Shown here: positions 45,734 through 57,443 of the stretch, piece after piece
Position numbering within the stretch: the first letter of the stretch is position 1
How the letters are laid out: each line of letters starts with the position of its first letter
Assembly (NCBI RefSeq): GCF_008386635.1
Contig: NZ_VUOE01000001.1
Location: 1,302,001-1,366,000 of the forward strand
Length of the DNA stretch: 64,000 nt
Direction: 5' to 3'
From: Maribacter flavus
GTDB taxonomy: Bacteria > Bacteroidota > Bacteroidia > Flavobacteriales > Flavobacteriaceae
Program-made: the position numbers and the translations under genes
Notes under the pieces: model-generated
What the model saw: the letters and a program-made list of their open reading frames with translations, nothing else
What the model was told of the DNA's origin: nothing
The model's database searches: none

Positions 45734-46879
45734 ATGGGATTGCTCATTTTTTACGCTGTTATATCCATTTTTTTCTCATTTCTGTGCTCCATTCTGGAAG
45801 CTGTACTGTTGAGTATCACCCCAACTTTTGTGAACGTTAAAAAAAGGGAAGGAAAAACCTATGCGATATCGCTAGAAGAACTAAAACAGGATGTGGACAA
45901 ACCCCTCATTGCCATACTTACCCTAAATACCGTTGCCCATACGGTGGGAGCTATTTTGGTGGGAGTACAGGCAAAAGTAGCCTATACGGAAATGTATGGA
46001 AGTACCACCCGTTCCATAGCTGGGATTGAATTTACCGAGGATCTTATGGTAGGTGTAGTCTCTACGATTATGACCATTTTGATATTGGTCGCCTCAGAAA
46101 TTATACCTAAGACGATTGGTGCTACCTATTGGAAGCAACTCGCCAATTTTACCGCAAAGGCGCTAAAGGCCATGGTGCTTGTTCTAAAATACACCGGTTT
46201 GCTTTGGTTGTTACAACTCTTCACCAAATTGGTCGGGGGCAAGGGCCATCATGGCAGTGTGCTGAGCAGGGAGGATTTTACAGCTATGACAGATATGGCC
46301 CATGAGGAAGGTGTTTTTCAAAAGTCGGAATCGACCATCATTAAAAACCTGTTACGTTTTGAAGAAGTTCAAGTGAAGGATATTATGACACCCAGGGCCG
46401 TAATGAAAATTGCTTCCTCCGATCAAACCATCCAGTCCTTTTTTGAGGAAAATCCAAAGTTGCGCTTTTCCCGGATTCCGATTTTTGAGGAAAAGGTGGA
46501 CAACATTACCGGTTTCGTCCTTAAGGACAATGTCTATGAGGAAATCATCCATAAAAACGGGGAATTGCCCTTGGTAGAGATAAAGCGTGACATTCTATTG
46601 ACAAAGCGTGATACACCCATTCCAAAACTCTTCGATACGTTCGTAAACAAGCGGGAGCACATTGCATTGGTAATGGACGAATACGGTTCCGTAAGTGGAC
46701 TAGTGACCATGGAAGATGTTATTGAGACCCTTCTAGGGCTTGAAATCATGGACGAGAGCGATAATGTGGCAGACCTACAATTGCTGGCCCGTAAAAACTG
46801 GGAAAATAGGGCCAAACAAAGTGGTGTCATTGAAAAGAATCCAGTTGTGGAGGATGCTACAAAAGAAAAAGAAGAATAA
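45734..46879 (+). CDS. CNNM transmembrane / CBS-domain protein (HlyC/CorC family)
   Basis: A 381-aa protein: an N-terminal DUF21/CNNM membrane domain (1-about 180; FSFLCSILEAVLLSITPTFV, AVAHTVGAILVGVQAK-like helices), then a CBS pair (about 210-330; VQVKDIMTPRAVMKIA, FSRIPIFEEKVDNITGFVLKDNV, HIALVMDEYGSVSGLVTMEDVIETLLG). It lacks the C-terminal CorC_HlyC transporter-associated domain of longer members, ending with an acidic and basic tail. Homologues are implicated in divalent-cation, especially magnesium, transport or homeostasis. The gap of 6 bases to ogt indicates co-transcription. Confidence 0.88.
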   Translation: MGLLIFYAVISIFFSFLCSILEAVLLSITPTFVNVKKREGKTYAISLEELKQDVDKPLIAILTLNTVAHTVGAILVGVQAKVAYTEMYGSTTRSIAGIEFTEDLMVGVVSTIMTILILVASEIIPKTIGATYWKQLANFTAKALKAMVLVLKYTGLLWLLQLFTKLVGGKGHHGSVLSREDFTAMTDMAHEEGVFQKSESTIIKNLLRFEEVQVKDIMTPRAVMKIASSDQTIQSFFEENPKLRFSRIPIFEEKVDNITGFVLKDNVYEEIIHKNGELPLVEIKRDILLTKRDTPIPKLFDTFVNKREHIALVMDEYGSVSGLVTMEDVIETLLGLEIMDESDNVADLQLLARKNWENRAKQSGVIEKNPVVEDATKEKEE

Positions 46880-46885
46880 CCATAC

Positions 46886-47359
46886 ATGGAAACTGCCTTT
46901 ATCCAAACACCTTTGGGAATTGCAAAGTTGGAAGGAGATGCAAACGGACTCAACTCCATCACTGTTTTGAATACCGATGAAACACTTACCGATATCATTC
47001 CTCCAGACCTGGAAGAAGCCGCCTATCAATTAAAGGAATACTTTGAAGGCTCAAGAACACAATTCGATTTGTCCCTAAACCCATCCGGAACCGATTTTCA
47101 AAAATCCGTTTGGAAGGCCTTGCAGGATATTCCCTATGGTAAGACGGTTACCTACTTGGACTTGAGCAAAACCTTGGGCGATGTAAAGGCCATTAGGGCC
47201 GTGGCCTCAGCAAATGGAAAAAATCCCTTGTGGATCGTGGTTCCATGTCATAGGGTCATTGGTAGTGATGGTTCCCTTACGGGCTACGCCGGCGGCCTAC
47301 ACCGTAAAAAATGGCTACTGGAACATGAAAACCCTGTTAAACAGCAGACACTTTTTTAA
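46886..47359 (+). CDS. ogt: Methylated-DNA-[protein]-cysteine S-methyltransferase
   Basis: A 157-aa protein repairing O6-alkylguanine by irreversible transfer of the alkyl group to its active cysteine, in the IVVPCHRVIGSDGSLTGYAGGLHRK motif (PCHR). The helix-turn-helix DNA-binding segment reads FQKSVWKALQDIPYGKTVTYLDLSK. It is a short single-domain Ogt-type protein without the Ada domain. Confidence 0.94.
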   Translation: METAFIQTPLGIAKLEGDANGLNSITVLNTDETLTDIIPPDLEEAAYQLKEYFEGSRTQFDLSLNPSGTDFQKSVWKALQDIPYGKTVTYLDLSKTLGDVKAIRAVASANGKNPLWIVVPCHRVIGSDGSLTGYAGGLHRKKWLLEHENPVKQQTLF

Positions 47360-47594
47360 ATTTTACAAACCAATCGGTCTATTAGCTATTTTCATTCAAG
47401 TAATAATTTCTATTTCAAGGTAAAACACCGATTGAATTGGATGTAAATCTATTTTTACCATATCGTATTAATTTTTTCTAAACCTAAAAAAGACTACTTG
47501 GTCGGTTCCCTAAATTTTACCTCTTTGATAAGATTAATCTTATTGAAATTAAAATATTATCCTAACTTGGAAGGCCTAACCATTATGCCTGAGT

Positions 47595-48308
47595 ATGTTA
47601 CACAAACTGAATTTGGAACACATCCTATTTTTGGATATCGAAACCGTCCCGGAAAAAGAACAGTTCCAAGAATTGGACGACGCGAAACAAGAACTCTGGG
47701 AGCAAAAATCCAAATACCAACGAAAGGAAGAGTTTACCGCCGAGGAATTTTATGATCGGGCCGGTATTTGGGCAGAGTTTGGCAAAGTCATCTGTATTTC
47801 CGTAGGGTATTTTAAAATGCAGGGCGAAACCCTCCAATTTAGGGTTACCACGTTTCACGGGGATGAATCCAAACTTTTAAAGGATTTCAAAAACCTTTTG
47901 AACGGGCATTTCAGCGAAGCCAAACACCTCCTCTGCGCCCACAATGGTAAGGAGTTCGATTTTCCCTATATCGCCCGCCGGATGATCATTAATGGTATCT
48001 CCCTACCTTGGAAACTGGACCTTTTTGGAAAGAAACCCTGGGAAGTGCCCCATTTGGATACCATGGACCTTTGGAAATTTGGGGATTACAAACATTATAC
48101 CTCCTTAAAACTAATGGCCAATATTTTAGGAATCTCCTCACCTAAGGAAGACATTGATGGCAGTATGGTGCGGGACGTCTTCTACGAAGAGAAAAACCTG
48201 GACCGCATCATTAAATATTGTGAGTTGGATGTGGTTACCACCGCCCAAGTCTTCTTAAGATTACGAAACGAGCCGCTGTTGGAGGATTATCAGATAAGGA
48301 AGGTGTAA
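47595..48308 (+). CDS. PolB-like 3'-5' exonuclease (DnaQ-fold)
   Basis: A 237-aa protein with RNase H-like exonuclease motifs: ILFLDIETVPE (Exo I, the DxE pair), LCAHNGKEFDFPYIARRM (Exo II, the second aspartate), and RIIKYCELDVVTTAQVF (Exo III, YxxxD). It matches the predicted 3'-5' exonucleases related to the proofreading domain of family B polymerases, which occur as stand-alone proteins in Bacteroidota. A role in DNA or RNA end processing is likely; the substrate is unknown. It lies after a 235-bp spacer without recognisable features. Confidence 0.85.
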   Translation: MLHKLNLEHILFLDIETVPEKEQFQELDDAKQELWEQKSKYQRKEEFTAEEFYDRAGIWAEFGKVICISVGYFKMQGETLQFRVTTFHGDESKLLKDFKNLLNGHFSEAKHLLCAHNGKEFDFPYIARRMIINGISLPWKLDLFGKKPWEVPHLDTMDLWKFGDYKHYTSLKLMANILGISSPKEDIDGSMVRDVFYEEKNLDRIIKYCELDVVTTAQVFLRLRNEPLLEDYQIRKV

Positions 48309-48333
48309 GGCCCCCTAACCCCCAAAGAGGGAA
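48309..48333. repeat. Short G/C-run intergenic element
   Basis: A GGCCCCCTAACCCCC block is followed by AAAGAGGGAA directly after the exonuclease stop. The run of C then G resembles a short element seen in spacers of several Flavobacteriaceae genomes, as I recall. It has imperfect dyad symmetry and might form a weak hairpin. Only this one copy is in the window. Confidence 0.3.
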
Positions 48334-48492
48334 GTTGCTTGTTGGTATTTGGTGGTTTGCTTATTTTTTAAATCCTTCTCAATGTCAAAATAAGACACCG
48401 TAATCTGGCTTACGAACGATATTTAAATCAGTAAACATCGGTTGGATTGATATGGGTGTAATTTATTAAATTCTAACTTTTGCAAATAAAAC

Positions 48493-48515
48493 AGGGCAGC
48501 CCAATGAGCTGCCCT
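48493..48515 (-). terminator. Intrinsic terminator of katG
   Basis: An 8-bp perfect stem AGGGCAGC / GCTGCCCT with a 7-base loop, followed on the minus strand by a T-rich tract (GTTTTATTT). It lies about 30 bases downstream of the katG stop. Confidence 0.75.
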
Positions 48516-48545
48516 ATAAAATAAATATTCGAGTTAGTATGGTTA

Positions 48546-50858
<2,313 letters not shown>

Positions 50859-50923
50859 CTATTTTCTTGTTTTGACTTATTTCAATATCGATTTTGTCTA
50901 TGCAGGAGGTCCTCCAGATATCT

Positions 50924-50960
50924 AGAAAAAAGACCCGACGTGCATTTGGCATGTCGGGTC
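50924..50960 (-). terminator. Intrinsic terminator of the subtilase gene
   Basis: GACCCGAC at 50932-50939 pairs with GTCGGGTC at 50953-50960, and wobble and further pairs extend the stem. On the minus strand it is followed by a TTTTTT run at 50924-50930. It lies about 55 bases after the stop of the subtilase gene. Confidence 0.8.
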
Positions 50961-51014
50961 CTAATAATAGGAAAAATGAATTGGTTCCGGGGGAATACGG
51001 GACGAATTAAAAAC

Positions 51015-53225
51015 TTAATTTTTATAGAATTTGGTGCTTTTATAGGTTTCGCCATCCTTAACTTGAAGGATGTACATTCCGGTGGCGAGATCGGCCACCT
51101 GAATAGGCCCATTGTTTACCTGACCTATTTTTAATTCAATTCCGGCAGAAGAGATAATTCGATACATTGCTGAATCACTTAATTCGGTCAGAAGGCTTAT
51201 TTGGTTTATTGCAGGATTGGGATATACGGAAAAGTTGATGCCTTGGTCCGTACTTAGAGTCTGGAATACATCCAAGGGCCCTACCATGGTGTTGGTTCCT
51301 TCGAAGGTAAACCTGTATTCCATACCAAATTCCGAGGCCATATTTTGAGAGCAAAAGGTCCTAACCCGCACTATGTAGGCTTCGTTCTGAACCAAACCTG
51401 ATAGGGCCTTTGAATGAGTCGTGGTAAAGTCTGAAATCCACGTATCATCCTTTTCGTTTCTGTACTGGATTTCATAGAGACCATCCGCCATTTCGTCCCA
51501 TTCCAAGGAAATTTCTTTTTCAAGCGCGTTTGCCAGTGCCAATCCCATGGGTGCCTCCAAACTACATTCCGTAAAGGAAGCTCCCGAAACGATCAAGGAA
51601 AAATCCTGTTCATCCTGCAATAACCCTCCTTTATGGGAAACAATGATAGTATACGTGCCTTGGGCATTAGGTATTTCAATTTTCTCAAATGGATCTACCA
51701 CATTATCGCCTTGTTCAGCTGGAGCATTTGGGTTTTTGGGATTCAGTTTCCAGGGAAGAAAGGTTCTTCCGTTTTGGGTTATTCTGATGTCCAAATCGTT
51801 TACGAGTGCGGGTGTACCATCGTTCAACGTTCCCCGATTTATATATTCCGATGCAGGATCGGTCCATGAAATGGAAGCCGTAAGTGTCTCGCCAGCTGTT
51901 GCCTTAATCGTAAATTCAAATGTTTCTCCCGATGCCAAGGTACTTTCCGAAACATACGTACTAAAATCCTTTTGAAACAATAGCTCTGCAGCCTTTTTTG
52001 CATTCATCACGCCCCATCCCATCTTATAATCCGGACCCGGAGCATCCACGTCATCCGCGGTATGCAAAGCCAAGCCTTTTAGGGTGGCGGCCTTTAAATA
52101 AGAGCCATAAAGTTGTTCGTTATACTGTTGCAGTAACAATAGGGCACCTGTGACGCCTGGTGTTGCCATGGAAGTACCCGAGGATACATCATAGCTGGTA
52201 TCTCCTTTCGCATCTGTTGAAATAATGGAGGATCCGTCTCCGGCCAAATCGGGTTTTATTCTTCCATCGTCCACAGGGCCATAACTGCTATAGGACGATA
52301 CCGATGCTTCTTTTAAGTTTCCCCTTATATCGATTCTAGTATTGGATCCCGCCACAGTAATCCCGTTTTTGGCCACGGTAAACCCCAGGAGCAAATCGAA
52401 ACCATCTTCACTATTTCCAAAAATAGGGAATTCGTTATCCCCACTATGCCGTGCATTCCCCGCCGCCGTTACCATAAGATAGTAGGGGGCGTTGAACATG
52501 ATATTGTCCCAGTCCTGGGCTACCTTGATATAGGAACCAAAATACCAATCCGGTACTCGGTCCGATTTTATGCCGTAGGAATGATTGGATAACAATAGAC
52601 CGTTTGCAGCGGCAGACGCAACCTCAATCTTGTCCCGAGTCCAGTCATGGGAAAGCACATGGGCCCTATAGGCAACTCCCTGGGCATCCCTTTTTATCCC
52701 TGAGGAAATCAAACTTCCCGTGACCATGGTGGCATGCGCATCGATTTCGGTGCTTTCGTCATAAATAATTGCCCGATCATCAAATTCTTGGTGGGAGGTC
52801 AGCGCAACTCCCGCATCCCAAACCCCTACCTGCATTCCCAAACCGTCCAGATCCAAATTTAATAGTCCATTGCTATGCAGTGCAGAAGCCCTGGAAGCTT
52901 GGCTGGCATTATCTGCATAAGTTTCATAATAAATGGGGCTTCCATCCTGACCAATTTCCTGTAATTCCACCTTTTTACCGTCGGGCAAAACCTCTTTTAT
53001 TTTCAGTTTATTCGCTTTGGCCATAGCCAAAATCTTGGACCTATTGGCTTCATAATCGAATTCAAGGTCAACTTGCATGGAACCAAATTTGGAAAAATCA
53101 TATTCCTGCTTAATTAAGGACTTAAATTCCTTTGATTGCGCAGCCATTCGTAGGCTTCCAAAAACAAGAAAAAAGAGAAGCGAAATCTTTACGCCCCTAT
53201 GGAAAAAATAATATCTATAGTCCAT
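51015..53225 (-). CDS. T9SS-secreted subtilisin-like serine protease with fibronectin-III domain
   Basis: A 736-aa protein. The signal region ends RMAAQ (30), a prodomain follows to about 115, and the S8 protease domain carries the triad Asp137 (VGVWDAGV), His164 (DAHATMVTG) and Ser352 (SGTSMATPGVTG). After a beta-sandwich (about 430-545) comes a fibronectin-III module (about 550-640; EISLEWDEMADGLYEIQYR). A type A T9SS sorting domain closes the chain (about 660-736; FSVYPNPAINQISLL, GMYILQVKDGETYKSTKFYKN). It is exported through the outer membrane for extracellular proteolysis. It stands alone with its own terminator. Confidence 0.9.
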   Translation of the reverse strand: MDYRYYFFHRGVKISLLFFLVFGSLRMAAQSKEFKSLIKQEYDFSKFGSMQVDLEFDYEANRSKILAMAKANKLKIKEVLPDGKKVELQEIGQDGSPIYYETYADNASQASRASALHSNGLLNLDLDGLGMQVGVWDAGVALTSHQEFDDRAIIYDESTEIDAHATMVTGSLISSGIKRDAQGVAYRAHVLSHDWTRDKIEVASAAANGLLLSNHSYGIKSDRVPDWYFGSYIKVAQDWDNIMFNAPYYLMVTAAGNARHSGDNEFPIFGNSEDGFDLLLGFTVAKNGITVAGSNTRIDIRGNLKEASVSSYSSYGPVDDGRIKPDLAGDGSSIISTDAKGDTSYDVSSGTSMATPGVTGALLLLQQYNEQLYGSYLKAATLKGLALHTADDVDAPGPDYKMGWGVMNAKKAAELLFQKDFSTYVSESTLASGETFEFTIKATAGETLTASISWTDPASEYINRGTLNDGTPALVNDLDIRITQNGRTFLPWKLNPKNPNAPAEQGDNVVDPFEKIEIPNAQGTYTIIVSHKGGLLQDEQDFSLIVSGASFTECSLEAPMGLALANALEKEISLEWDEMADGLYEIQYRNEKDDTWISDFTTTHSKALSGLVQNEAYIVRVRTFCSQNMASEFGMEYRFTFEGTNTMVGPLDVFQTLSTDQGINFSVYPNPAINQISLLTELSDSAMYRIISSAGIELKIGQVNNGPIQVADLATGMYILQVKDGETYKSTKFYKN

Positions 53226-53383
53226 AACATAAATAAATTATGTAAGATTTGGACTACAATATTATTGAATGACTCGAATCGGGAAATTCGGTACATCCAT
53301 AAATTCGATGAACTACATAGTAGTTTTAAAAAGGGTGTTGTGAAAGTATCTTTTTTTGATGTTTGTAAGGTTATTCCTTCTTT

Positions 53384-54361
53384 TTATTTGTTCAACTTTA
53401 AAACGATATATACGGGAAAATGATCGCTATAACCGCCCAGGTATTTCCTTCCTACAAAGGTCCTAAAAGGATTACCCTTATATTTTCCCTTTAGTTCCTT
53501 TAGAAAATCCTGGTCAAAGATATTGGCGGTGTCAAAACTATGGCTTCCCTTTTCATATTTATAGAATCTATGGGAGAGTAGTATTTGGTCAAAAAGACTC
53601 CAGGTTTTTTTATAACTGGCGCTACCCCGGGATTTGGGTATATGAAGGCTTTCCATCGGGTTGTGCAACCCCGTATTTTGTAAAAGGGACTGGATGCTAC
53701 TGGACGAGGGGTCGTCATTGAAATCGCCCATTACGATATACTTAGGGTCGGTTTCATCCCTTTGAATAGCGACCATCTTTCTTTTTATAACCTCGGCTGC
53801 GGCAATTCTCTTATATTCGGTGCTTTCCACACCCTCCCTTCTTGAAGGCCAATGGTTTACGAACAGGTGTATTTTCTCGCCATTCAGTAGTCCGCAGACA
53901 TAGAGTATATCTCTGGTAGTATCACGTTCTCCATCTGGATTGCTGATTATAAGTGGAATTGCTCCGGAGGTGAGCACCTTAAAATATTTTTTGCGGTAAA
54001 TGAGCCCTGTGTCGATTCCCCGTTCATCGGGAGATTCATAGTGTACAAAATCATAATCCACATCCTCTAGAGGCTCCGTTTCAATCAGGTCCTTTAAGAC
54101 AGAGCGATTCTCAACTTCGGCAACGCCTACTATTACGGGTGGATATGGATTTGCGAATTGTCCTATGCCAAATATGGTCTTGGCTAGACCGGATAATTTC
54201 TTGCGATACTTCTTCTGGGTCCAGTTCTTATATCCGTCCGGGGTAAAATCTTCATCCAACGTACGGACATTGTTCTTAGGGTCAAAAAGATTCTCCAAAT
54301 TGTAGAAGGCAATGGTATATAAATGTTTGGAAGTTTTCTTTTTGAAGAATGGAAATCGCAT
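53384..54361 (-). CDS. Endonuclease/exonuclease/phosphatase-family protein
   Basis: A 325-aa protein with the EEP fold: IAFYNLENLFDPKNN, VIVGVAEVENRSVLKDLI (metal-binding glutamate), HLFVNHWPSRREG, YIVMGDFNDDPSSSSI (Asn and Asp), and GGYSDHFPVYIVL (catalytic Asp-His). Members cut DNA, RNA or phosphoester lipids. No clear signal peptide is visible, so it is probably cytoplasmic. It is divergent from hflX, with about 75 bases between the two starts. Confidence 0.85.
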   Translation of the reverse strand: MRFPFFKKKTSKHLYTIAFYNLENLFDPKNNVRTLDEDFTPDGYKNWTQKKYRKKLSGLAKTIFGIGQFANPYPPVIVGVAEVENRSVLKDLIETEPLEDVDYDFVHYESPDERGIDTGLIYRKKYFKVLTSGAIPLIISNPDGERDTTRDILYVCGLLNGEKIHLFVNHWPSRREGVESTEYKRIAAAEVIKRKMVAIQRDETDPKYIVMGDFNDDPSSSSIQSLLQNTGLHNPMESLHIPKSRGSASYKKTWSLFDQILLSHRFYKYEKGSHSFDTANIFDQDFLKELKGKYKGNPFRTFVGRKYLGGYSDHFPVYIVLKLNK

Positions 54362-54414
54362 GTCCTTTTTTTAAGGGGCCATAAAATTACTAAAATAGCA
54401 TAGGCGGTTTTCCG

Positions 54415-54422
54415 TAATTTTG
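54415..54422 (+). promoter_or_regulatory. -7 promoter element of hflX
   Basis: TAATTTTG matches TAnnTTTG exactly and lies 14 bases before the hflX ATG. A leader of only a few bases is implied. A -33 TTG at usual spacing is not seen. Confidence 0.38.
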
Positions 54423-54436
54423 CACTTTACATATAT

Positions 54437-55651
54437 ATGTTAGAGAAGAAGACCATAGAGTACGAAAAGGCAGTCCTTATTGGAATCATCAATAGGGAAC
54501 AAAACGAAGAGAAAGTAACGGAGTATCTAGATGAATTGGAGTTCCTTACCTACACGGCGGGTGGGGAGGTCATAAAACGTTTTGTCCAAAAAGTGGACGT
54601 CCCCAATCCAAAAACACTTATTGGCAGCGGGAAAATGGAAGAGGTAGAACGTTTTGTGGAAGAAAACGAAATTGGTTCCGTCATTTTTGACGATGAGCTT
54701 AGCCCTGCCCAACAGCGGAACATAGAAAAACAATTGCGGTGCAAAATTATAGACCGTACCAGCCTTATTTTGGACATCTTTGCCCAACGAGCTCAAACCA
54801 GTTATGCCAGAACGCAGGTAGAGTTGGCACAGTATGAATATCTATTGCCCCGCCTCACCGGTCTGTGGACCCACTTGGAAAGGCAAAAAGGGGGTATCGG
54901 GATGCGAGGTCCGGGTGAAACGGAAATTGAGACGGATAGACGTATCGTCCGCGACCGAATCACCTTGCTCAAAAAGAAACTCGAAAAGATTGACCGACAA
55001 ATGGAGACCCAACGAGGGAACCGAGGCTCCTTGGTGCGTGTCGCTTTGGTAGGATATACCAATGTGGGCAAATCCACCCTAATGAACGTCATCAGCAAAA
55101 GCGAGGTTTTTGCGGAAAATAAACTTTTTGCCACGTTGGATACCACAGTTAGAAAAGTGGTATTGGGCAATCTTCCCTTTTTACTAAGCGACACCGTAGG
55201 GTTCATTCGCAAACTCCCTACCCAACTGGTAGAAAGCTTTAAAAGTACTTTGGACGAAGTACGTGAGGCCGACCTTCTACTGCATATCGTTGACATTTCC
55301 CATCCCCAATTTGAGGAACATATCCATTCGGTCAACGAAATCCTTACGGATATCAAAAGCTCCGAGAAAAAGACCATTATGGTCTTTAATAAAATTGATC
55401 AATATACGAATGAGGTTATTGCCGAAGATGATCTCATGACCGAGAAAACCTCCAGACATTTTACCATTGAGGAATGGAAACGCACTTGGATGGAAAAAGT
55501 GGGCGATAGGGCCTTGTTCATTTCCGCTTTAAATAAAGAAAATCTGGATGAATTCAGAAAACGGGTGTACCAGGAGGTCAGGGACATACATGTGACACGT
55601 TTTCCCTACAATAATTTCCTTTATCCGGAGAATTTGGACGAATACCAATAG
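54437..55651 (+). CDS. hflX: Ribosome-associated GTPase HflX
   Basis: A 404-aa protein. The N-terminal HflX domain (GSGKMEEVERFVEENEIGSVIFDDELSPAQQRNIEK, LPRLTGLWTHLERQKGGIGMRGPGETEIETDRR) is followed by a GTPase domain with the P-loop GYTNVGKSTLMN, DTVGFIRKLPTQLVESFKSTL and NKID. HflX binds the 50S subunit and splits stalled ribosomes, for example after heat or antibiotic stress. Complete and of usual length. It ends before a bidirectional terminator shared with the DUF3078 gene. Confidence 0.95.
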   Translation: MLEKKTIEYEKAVLIGIINREQNEEKVTEYLDELEFLTYTAGGEVIKRFVQKVDVPNPKTLIGSGKMEEVERFVEENEIGSVIFDDELSPAQQRNIEKQLRCKIIDRTSLILDIFAQRAQTSYARTQVELAQYEYLLPRLTGLWTHLERQKGGIGMRGPGETEIETDRRIVRDRITLLKKKLEKIDRQMETQRGNRGSLVRVALVGYTNVGKSTLMNVISKSEVFAENKLFATLDTTVRKVVLGNLPFLLSDTVGFIRKLPTQLVESFKSTLDEVREADLLLHIVDISHPQFEEHIHSVNEILTDIKSSEKKTIMVFNKIDQYTNEVIAEDDLMTEKTSRHFTIEEWKRTWMEKVGDRALFISALNKENLDEFRKRVYQEVRDIHVTRFPYNNFLYPENLDEYQ

Positions 55652-55863
55652 CCATTTAAAGACTTTGGTGTCGTTCATCGATCAAATCAAACCTCTCATA
55701 TTTTACACCACATTTTGGATTGGGTTCACAACATAAATGCGGTACAAATTGAATCTAGGCCGTACCTTTACTCTGTGTTTAAGTGATAGTGTTGACCCCA
55801 AATCAGTATTTAACTTCTTAAGCTAAAAGTAAAAACCCCAAGTTTTACGATACCTACTTAACC

Positions 55864-55893
55864 AAAAAGCCCTCCTAAAAAGGAGGGCTTTTT
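55864..55893. terminator. Bidirectional intrinsic terminator
   Basis: A perfect 13-bp stem AAAAAGCCCTCCT / AGGAGGGCTTTTT with a four-base loop and T-tracts on both strands. It separates hflX (plus) from the DUF3078 gene (minus). Confidence 0.92.
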
Positions 55894-55916
55894 ATTCTAA
55901 TAATACTAGTCTTTTC

Positions 55917-56843
55917 CTAGAAAGCGTAGTTAAGACCAAACAGCACATACGTCTGTAGATCGTTCTCCACGTCATCAAAGGAAGTAGCCGTTGCCGGTGT
56001 TTGGTTCAAGGCATAGTTTAGGGCCTCTTGCTTGTTATTCCTTAGACCGAACTCAAAACCGAGTCCAATGCCATTCCAAAGCGTATAGCCAAAGGAATTG
56101 ATCCACGTGTAATTGGACAAGTCACCGCTTTTATAGCTTTGGAACATAGAAAGATTGGTCTTAAAGTTAACGGCACCTATTTTTCTGGTGTAATCCGCCA
56201 CGATCTTGGCTCCCAAAGAAGACTCAAAAACAGCGTCGTTCTTGCTAAACACAAAGTTGTAGTTCAAGGGATGGATGACCACTACCAAATCCGTAATTGG
56301 GGTCCACGTAGCACCAACTCCCAAATCCAAATAACCAGGATCGTTGAAATTGCTCAATAAGGTGGTTCTGTACTCGCCCAAACCGGATATGGCGAATTTT
56401 TCGCTCAATTTTTGACCGTACAAGGAGGAAATAGTAAATACGTCCGATGCCTGTCTGAAGCTGTCATCATCGCTAGGGTCATCCTTGTCATCGAACTTAA
56501 CCCAGGCAAGATTTACGTTCATGGAGTTTCTCCAAAAAAACTTCTCCTGCTTTAGGTTTGCGAATCCGTTTACGGTAACACCAATATTTCCGGAAGAGTT
56601 GTTGGGAGAACCTTGGGCATACCAGTTGTTGAAATTGGTCAAGTTGGCTCCTATGGTACCAAAAGCACCTTTTTTCCAGCCCGGAAGTGCGTCAATTTTT
56701 GCCTGAATGGCGTCTACCCTACCCTGAATAGCGGCAATGGAATCCTTTTTAGGGGCCATCTCCGCTTTTAATTCCGCTTCGGTCTGTGCAAATCCAAAAG
56801 CGCATCCCAAAAGAAGGAATGTAACTAAGAAAGTGTTTTTCAT
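55917..56843 (-). CDS. DUF3078 outer-membrane-type protein
   Basis: A 308-aa protein with a signal peptide ending AFGFAQ (20), a short coiled-coil segment (DSIAAIQGRVDAIQAKIDAL), and then WKKGAFGTIGANLTNFNNWYAQGSPNN, the hallmark of DUF3078. The remainder shows alternating beta strands ending in YVLFGLNYAF with a terminal Phe, as in outer-membrane barrels. The function is unknown. In Flavobacteriaceae this gene commonly follows the suf genes, as here. A -7 element just upstream suggests it may also be transcribed alone. Confidence 0.82.
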   Translation of the reverse strand: MKNTFLVTFLLLGCAFGFAQTEAELKAEMAPKKDSIAAIQGRVDAIQAKIDALPGWKKGAFGTIGANLTNFNNWYAQGSPNNSSGNIGVTVNGFANLKQEKFFWRNSMNVNLAWVKFDDKDDPSDDDSFRQASDVFTISSLYGQKLSEKFAISGLGEYRTTLLSNFNDPGYLDLGVGATWTPITDLVVVIHPLNYNFVFSKNDAVFESSLGAKIVADYTRKIGAVNFKTNLSMFQSYKSGDLSNYTWINSFGYTLWNGIGLGFEFGLRNNKQEALNYALNQTPATATSFDDVENDLQTYVLFGLNYAF

Positions 56844-56870
56844 GATTTAGTGTTTATTTCAATTAGACAC

Positions 56871-56878
56871 CAAATTTA
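56871..56878 (-). promoter_or_regulatory. -7 promoter element of the DUF3078 gene
   Basis: TAAATTTG on the minus strand, an exact TAnnTTTG match, lies 27 bases upstream of the ATG at 56843. Confidence 0.4.
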
Positions 56879-56913
56879 CGAATAGTCACTTTTTAGATAT
56901 AGAAATTGACTGA

Positions 56914-57420
56914 TTATTTACGCTTGAAAAGGGGTACAGAAGAACAGGCTTCCCCGTACATGATGGACTTGGCCACTTTCTGCAGTTTTTGTGTCAAAAA
57001 AATGTAGGCGTTCGGGGGAACCGGTCTTTTACTACAACCCTTTACAATTATAGGGATATCTTGGTATGGGGAAAGGTCCAAAGTATTTATGACATCGTAG
57101 TAAAGTGCGGTCTCCAAATCCTCCAGTGAACCCTGTACAATTCTTTTGGCGATAGGTTGTAATTTGGTCGTAATCAACATAAACGCCCATCCGGGCACAA
57201 TGGCATCACTGGAACAAGTTAGCGCCACATAACAGTCCTGATATTGGCTCCAATCATACTCCTCCAGAGCTGTCCTGAACTCTTTTTCCCTCAGAATAAT
57301 GCCTTCGTACAACCAGTACTTTATGTCCAAAAGTTTCCGTTCACCGGTAGGATAATGGTCTTCCAGGTTGAAAGTGAACAGTTTGCTGTTAGCGACCCGA
57401 TTGATGATTTCCTCTGCCAT
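56914..57420 (-). CDS. DUF2480 family protein
   Basis: A 168-aa soluble protein. The order EIINRVANSKLFTFNLEDHYP, DIKYWLYEGIILREKEFR, YDWSQYQDCYVALTCSSDAIVPGWAFMLI and IVKGCSKRPVPPNAYIFLTQKL matches DUF2480, a Bacteroidota family of unknown role regularly found next to suf genes. The conserved Cys residues (VALTCSSDA and VKGCSKRP) might be functional in Fe-S metabolism; that is inference. It follows the DUF59 gene by 23 bases on the same strand. Confidence 0.82.
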   Translation of the reverse strand: MAEEIINRVANSKLFTFNLEDHYPTGERKLLDIKYWLYEGIILREKEFRTALEEYDWSQYQDCYVALTCSSDAIVPGWAFMLITTKLQPIAKRIVQGSLEDLETALYYDVINTLDLSPYQDIPIIVKGCSKRPVPPNAYIFLTQKLQKVAKSIMYGEACSSVPLFKRK

Positions 57421-57443
57421 ACCATTCCTTATTTGGCCGAAAT

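Noticed and set aside
47360..47594. Possible regulatory RNA or riboswitch before the exonuclease gene
   Set aside because: No conserved stem pattern or terminator was found; it appears to be an ordinary AT-rich spacer.
53199..53423. Plus-strand frame of 74 codons between the subtilase and EEP genes
   Set aside because: It overlaps the start of the subtilase gene and the end of the EEP gene, has no known motif, and its composition matches AT-rich spacer.
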